Assembly (NCBI GenBank): GCA_044356865.1
Contig: JBIKVN010000099.1
Location: forward strand, 1 to 10,894
Source of the DNA: JBEIUL01 sp044356865
GTDB taxonomy: Bacteria; Planctomycetota; Phycisphaerae; Phycisphaerales; SM1A02
Reading direction: 5' to 3'
Length of the DNA stretch: 10,894 nucleotides
Positions 5,624-10,894 of the stretch are shown piece after piece (positions within the stretch are counted from its first letter, which is position 1; every line of letters begins with the position of its first letter). Both the position numbers and the translations under genes were made by a program. A model generated the notes under the pieces. That model saw only the letters and a program-made list of their open reading frames with translations, was not told the origin of the DNA and ran no database searches.

Positions 5624-7570
5624 ATGAAGGGCATTTCGTCCATCGAGCAGCATGTCGAGAAGCTCGTCGTAGCGCTCTTGGCCATCGTCCTCGTCGCGGT
5701 GCTCGCCCTGCAGTTCCTTTCCTCGCCGAACCGGGTCTCGATGGGCGGCGAAGAGGTCGACCCCGGCGAGATCGAAGGGCGGCTCCGGGCCAAGGCCGAT
5801 GCGATCCGCGGCAGGCTTGCGGGGGGAGGGGCCGATGCCCCGCTGGTCGAGGGCGGCGTCCCGAAGGTTGCCGACGATTTCGTGGCCGGGCTCGATCGCG
5901 CGGTCGCTCCCCGTCCGAAACTTCCCCTGATCGATCACGGACTCGCCAAGAGCCTGTTGCCCGGCGATGTCTCGAGCGGTGACGCGATGTACCACGTCCC
6001 TCGCTTCGCTCCCTTGGCGATGGTGGAGGTTCGCCAGGAGAGCGCGACCATCCGGGAGTCCGTCGTCGCGGCCAATCCGGGACTGAAGGAGATGCTGGCC
6101 TCCGCGGGCGAGGCCGACGTGACCTGGTCGATCCCGATCGCGGAGATCGATCTGGCGGCGCTGCGCGGCGAGTTGCGGGCCTCGCCGGGGGAATCCACGG
6201 CGATTCCCGAGCTTTGGTACAACGGGAATCTCTACCTTCTCGACCTGGTGTTCGAGCGACAGGAACTCGGTGAGGAAGGATGGGGCGAGGCGGCCGTGGT
6301 TCCGCCGCTGCCCGGGGCCTTCTCGCTGCGCAAGGAGCTCGGCAACGCGGACGCGGAGCTGCGGGACGAGGTTTTTCGGCTCCTGGCCTCCCGCGAACGG
6401 GCCCTTGCCATCCTGCAGCCGGAGTTCCTCGAGACCGAGCGTGAGGTGTTCTCGGCGGGGGCGATTCTCGGCGACACGGGTCCGGCGGACACCGGGGAGA
6501 GCGACGAGGTGCGCCGCCTGAAGCGATCGCTGGCCGTCAAGCGAGCCAACCTCGAGCGAGTCGAGGCCGACCTGAAGGAACTCGGCGGTCCGCTGCGGGG
6601 CGGTGACGACAAGGACCGGAAGAAAGACGACCAGTCCCGGGACCAGGGTGGTTCCGACAGCGGGACGAAGGCACCGGGAGGCGGCATGGGGTTCGGCTCG
6701 GGAACCACCGGTGGCAAGCGAGGCACGACGGGTTCCTCGCCGGATGACGAGGCGACCCGGTCCAAGCGGCGCCTCCTGACGGGGCAGTTCGATCGTCTCA
6801 CGGCCGAGGTGGAGCGTCTGGTCGCCCAGCTCCAGAAACTCGCGCCGGATTCGGCGGGGGTCGCCGCCAGCGATGATTCGGACCTCTCCAAGGCGGAGTC
6901 GATCCTGGTGTGGGCCCATGATCTGGCCGTCCGACCCGGCGTCACCTATCGGTATCGGGTCCGACTGGAGATCTTCAACCCGTTCTTCGCCCGGAAGCGC
7001 CAGCTCTCCGCCGCGCAAGCCGATCTGGCCGAGGCGTTCACCCTCCGAACCGCGGTGAGCGAGTGGAGCCGGCCGGTGTCCATGGAGCCCGAGGTGGCTT
7101 TCTTCCTCGTCGACGCGGGGCCGGGAGAAGGGCGTTTGGGCCTCGGCTCGGCGAAGTTCGAGCTGTTCCGTTACGAGGACGGCGAGCGACGCCGCGAGAC
7201 CTTCGTGGTGCAGCCTGGCGACCGGATCGGCGATGCTCGCGAGGCCGGAGCGGCCAAGCGCGAGGTGGATTTTGGAACCGAGTGGTTCGTCGTCGATGTG
7301 GTGGAAGGCCTTCCGGGCGACTCCCGCGGAGACGCTCGCGGTCGAAACGCCCGGGTGCTCGTCTCGGACGATCAAGGTCGAACCATGTACCGTTCGGTCG
7401 CCGTCGATGTATCGCATCCAAGTCGGCGAAAGTTCAACGACCAGGTCGAGGACGCTCGCCTTGAGGCCCTGAAGCCCGCCGACTCGGGCGAACCCGCGGC
7501 CGGTGGGGCACCGCCAATGACGCCGGCCGGCGGTCCATCCGGTGGTCGGGGAACCCCGGCAGGCAACTGA
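5624..7570 (+). CDS. Large single-pass membrane protein of the pil-like operon, family not recognised
   Basis: 648 residues. ATG 5624 is preceded by GGAG at 5613-5616, 7 nt upstream, and lies 63 nt after the PilO-like gene. A membrane helix at 13-32 (KLVVALLAIVLVAVLALQFL) suggests a short cytoplasmic tip and a large periplasmic part. Residues 123-235 look like a mixed alpha/beta domain (VTWSIPIAEIDLAALRGELR, then LWYNGNLYLLDLVFERQEL). Two helical, probably coiled segments (294-322 and 374-408) flank a charged, Gly-rich linker at 323-373. From about 424 a beta-rich domain starts with ILVWAHDLAVRPGVTYRYRVR, which resembles the edge of a fibronectin-III or Ig-like fold. The tail from about 615 is Pro/Gly-rich. 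It sits where pilP would be, but it has no visible lipobox and is far longer than PilP. A structural role bridging the platform to the envelope is an inference from context only. Confidence 0.75.
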   Translation: MKGISSIEQHVEKLVVALLAIVLVAVLALQFLSSPNRVSMGGEEVDPGEIEGRLRAKADAIRGRLAGGGADAPLVEGGVPKVADDFVAGLDRAVAPRPKLPLIDHGLAKSLLPGDVSSGDAMYHVPRFAPLAMVEVRQESATIRESVVAANPGLKEMLASAGEADVTWSIPIAEIDLAALRGELRASPGESTAIPELWYNGNLYLLDLVFERQELGEEGWGEAAVVPPLPGAFSLRKELGNADAELRDEVFRLLASRERALAILQPEFLETEREVFSAGAILGDTGPADTGESDEVRRLKRSLAVKRANLERVEADLKELGGPLRGGDDKDRKKDDQSRDQGGSDSGTKAPGGGMGFGSGTTGGKRGTTGSSPDDEATRSKRRLLTGQFDRLTAEVERLVAQLQKLAPDSAGVAASDDSDLSKAESILVWAHDLAVRPGVTYRYRVRLEIFNPFFARKRQLSAAQADLAEAFTLRTAVSEWSRPVSMEPEVAFFLVDAGPGEGRLGLGSAKFELFRYEDGERRRETFVVQPGDRIGDAREAGAAKREVDFGTEWFVVDVVEGLPGDSRGDARGRNARVLVSDDQGRTMYRSVAVDVSHPSRRKFNDQVEDARLEALKPADSGEPAAGGAPPMTPAGGPSGGRGTPAGN

Positions 7571-7608
7571 GTCCGGCCTAAGGCCGCGATCGGCTCCCAC
7601 GACAGACC

Positions 7609-7637
7609 GGGCCCCAGTCGACATTCGACTGGGGCCC
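7609..7637 (+). terminator. Intrinsic terminator of the pil-like operon
   Basis: GGGCCCCAGTCGA (7609-7621) pairs perfectly with TCGACTGGGGCCC (7625-7637) around a CAT loop, a 13-bp GC-rich stem 38 nt after the last stop codon. The tail (TTGTCGTTC) is only moderately T-rich. Position and stem strength still favour a terminator, which would also keep operon transcription out of the rRNA gene. Confidence 0.75.
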
Positions 7638-7920
7638 TTGTCGTTCAAGGGCACGCCGCACCGCGTAGAGCCCGAAGAGAATCTGGGCTCATGCGGACCG
7701 ACCAGCACCCTCGGAAGGAACACTGAGAGGCATGTGAACAACCTGTTTGTTCGCCGCTCGGCAACGGTGATTCCATCGCAGCCCGCGCAAGCTAGGCCGA
7801 GAACACGCTTCTTATTGGCCCAAGATCGGCATGAGCCGCGCACTTCGGCCCCCGCAACACCCTCCGCTCGCTCCGGAAGATTGCTCGCTCGAATTTTCCG
7901 CTCCCAAGCGTTCCGAAGCG
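7638..7920. other. Non-coding spacer between operon terminator and rRNA promoter
   Basis: I see no gene in these 283 bases. An open frame crosses from the end of the preceding gene into the 23S gene, but it has no recognisable protein and must be spurious. Two short inverted repeats are present: GAGCCC/GGGCTC (7668-7673 and 7686-7691) and GAACAA/TTGTTC (7737-7742 and 7748-7753). An A/T-richer patch, GAATTTTCC, begins at 7891, about 30 bp before the -35 box, in the position of an UP element. No tRNA is visible. Confidence 0.5.
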
Positions 7921-7948
7921 TTGACAGGCGGAAGGGAGTCGGTACGAT
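7921..7948 (+). promoter_or_regulatory. Promoter of the 23S rRNA gene
   Basis: A perfect -35 hexamer TTGACA (7921-7926) and a -10 hexamer TACGAT (7943-7948, four of six matches) are separated by 16 bp. Transcription would start near 7955, giving a leader of about 290 nt before the mature 23S 5' end. It is the strongest sigma70-type match in the window, lies on the strand of the rRNA and follows a terminator, all of which fit an independent rRNA promoter. Confidence 0.7.
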
Positions 7949-8001
7949 GTTCGACTCTTCGCGGTTCTGTCGCGAGGAGCGGCCCGGTTCGCCGGCAGCC
8001 G

Positions 8002-8013
8002 GTTCTTTGACAA
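8002..8013 (+). promoter_or_regulatory. BoxA-like antitermination element in the rRNA leader
   Basis: GTTCTTTGACAA closely resembles the rRNA boxA consensus (TGCTCTTTAACA) bound by NusB-NusE. It lies about 50 nt after the predicted transcription start, a usual place for rRNA antitermination signals. It contains TTGACA, but no -10 box follows at the right spacing, so boxA is preferred over a second promoter. Confidence 0.6.
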
Positions 8014-8030
8014 GTCACGAGAATCAAAAA

Positions 8031-8066
8031 GCGTTGCGTTCCGCGACGCGTGCCGAAGGGTGCGCG
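8031..8066 (+). promoter_or_regulatory. Mutually exclusive hairpins in the rRNA leader
   Basis: GCGTTGCG (8031-8038) can pair with CGCGACGC (8042-8049) around a TTC loop. CGCGTGCC (8047-8054) can pair with GGTGCGCG (8059-8066) around GAAG. The two share bases 8047-8049, so they compete. Both stems have 8 pairs counting G-U wobbles. They lie directly after boxA. Confidence 0.4.
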
Positions 8067-8110
8067 CAGCGGAAACGCGAATTGAACCGAGACGAGAGCA
8101 AGCCTGAGCC

Positions 8111-8135
8111 GTCGGCCATTCTTCGGAGTGCCGAC
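8111..8135 (+). promoter_or_regulatory. UUCG-tetraloop hairpin in the rRNA leader
   Basis: GTCGGC (8111-8116) pairs with GCCGAC (8130-8135). After a bulged C, ATTC pairs with GAGT around the loop C(UUCG)G, giving about 10 pairs capped by the very stable cUUCGg tetraloop (8121-8126). A second stem, CGAAACC/GGTTTCG (8135-8141 and 8148-8154), follows at once. Such rigid stems are typical of pre-rRNA leaders. Confidence 0.55.
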
Positions 8136-8198
8136 GAAACCGGCATGGGTTTCGATGGCGAAGCTGCATGTCGGTGGCATGACTCCGGGCGTCGATGC

Positions 8199-8223
8199 AT
8201 GCGTATCCCCATGGGATCCGCAT
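8199..8223 (+). promoter_or_regulatory. Hairpin just upstream of the mature 23S 5' end
   Basis: ATGCGTATCCC (8199-8209) and GGGATCCGCAT (8213-8223) form an 11-position stem with a single T/C mismatch and a CAT loop. It ends about 20 nt before the predicted mature 5' end. It may help present the processing site, but the 3' flank needed for the long 23S processing stalk is outside the window. Confidence 0.45.
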
Positions 8224-8243
8224 GGACGGCGGTCGGTAGGCAT

Positions 8244-10894
<2,651 letters not shown>

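Noticed and set aside
3473..7843. Two further long minus-strand frames (3473-5386 and 5450-7843).
   Set aside because: Both mirror the plus-strand operon genes, show no recognisable motifs, and the second also crosses the terminator hairpin and the intergenic spacer.
7949..7960. A tRNA T-loop-like GTTCGACTC in the 23S leader, suggesting a spacer tRNA.
   Set aside because: No acceptor, anticodon or D stems can be built around it; it lies at the predicted transcription start.
8007..8035. A second rRNA promoter based on the perfect TTGACA at 8007-8012.
   Set aside because: The sequence 16-18 bp downstream (around AGCGTT) has no resemblance to TATAAT, and the TTGACA is part of a boxA-like element in the expected place.

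Overview
The window is high-GC bacterial chromosome, most likely from a planctomycete (Planctomycetota, possibly Phycisphaerae-like). This lineage call is an inference. It rests on a PilM-type ATPase carrying a membrane segment and a PilN-like tail, an S1-domain protein with an acidic N-terminus and an RGG-type C-terminus, and a 23S rRNA gene with its own promoter and no 16S or tRNA gene in the 8.2 kb upstream. Unlinked rRNA genes are known in planctomycetes.

Layout. (1) Positions 1-275 (+): C-terminal end of an unrecognised protein. (2) Positions 276-1598 (-): a four-domain S1 RNA-binding protein whose stop codon abuts that of gene 1. (3) Positions 1599-1997: a divergent intergenic region with three consecutive hairpins, a good sigma70-type promoter and a structured leader for the next operon. 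(4) Positions 1998-7570 (+): three co-directional genes. They are a PilM-PilN fusion (718 aa), a PilO-like membrane protein (469 aa, GTG start overlapping the previous stop) and a large single-pass membrane protein of unknown family (648 aa). The operon closes with a perfect 13-bp hairpin at 7609-7637. (5) Positions 7638-8243: spacer, rRNA promoter (TTGACA-16-TACGAT), boxA-like element and a strongly structured leader. (6) Positions 8244-10894 (+): 23S rRNA, truncated by the window edge about 120 nt before its expected 3' end.

How the genes fit together. In type IV pilus and type II secretion machines, cytoplasmic PilM binds the short N-terminal INLLP-like motif of PilN. PilN and PilO are bitopic proteins with periplasmic ferredoxin-like domains, and PilP links them to the secretin. 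Here the PilM ATPase fold runs directly into an INLTP motif and a membrane helix, so PilM and PilN are one chain. The second gene has the architecture of PilO. The third sits where pilP would be but does not look like PilP. Glycine-rich, probably disordered segments occur in all three proteins, and two of them share a recognisable word. This makes the operon the most interesting part of the window: a rearranged inner-membrane platform of a pilus-like machine. No secretin, ATPase or pilin gene lies inside the window.

The 23S gene looks functional. Core landmarks are intact, and several unusual substitutions are matched by compensating changes in the paired base. Its leader also holds a curious row of seven CATG words spaced by about whole helical turns.
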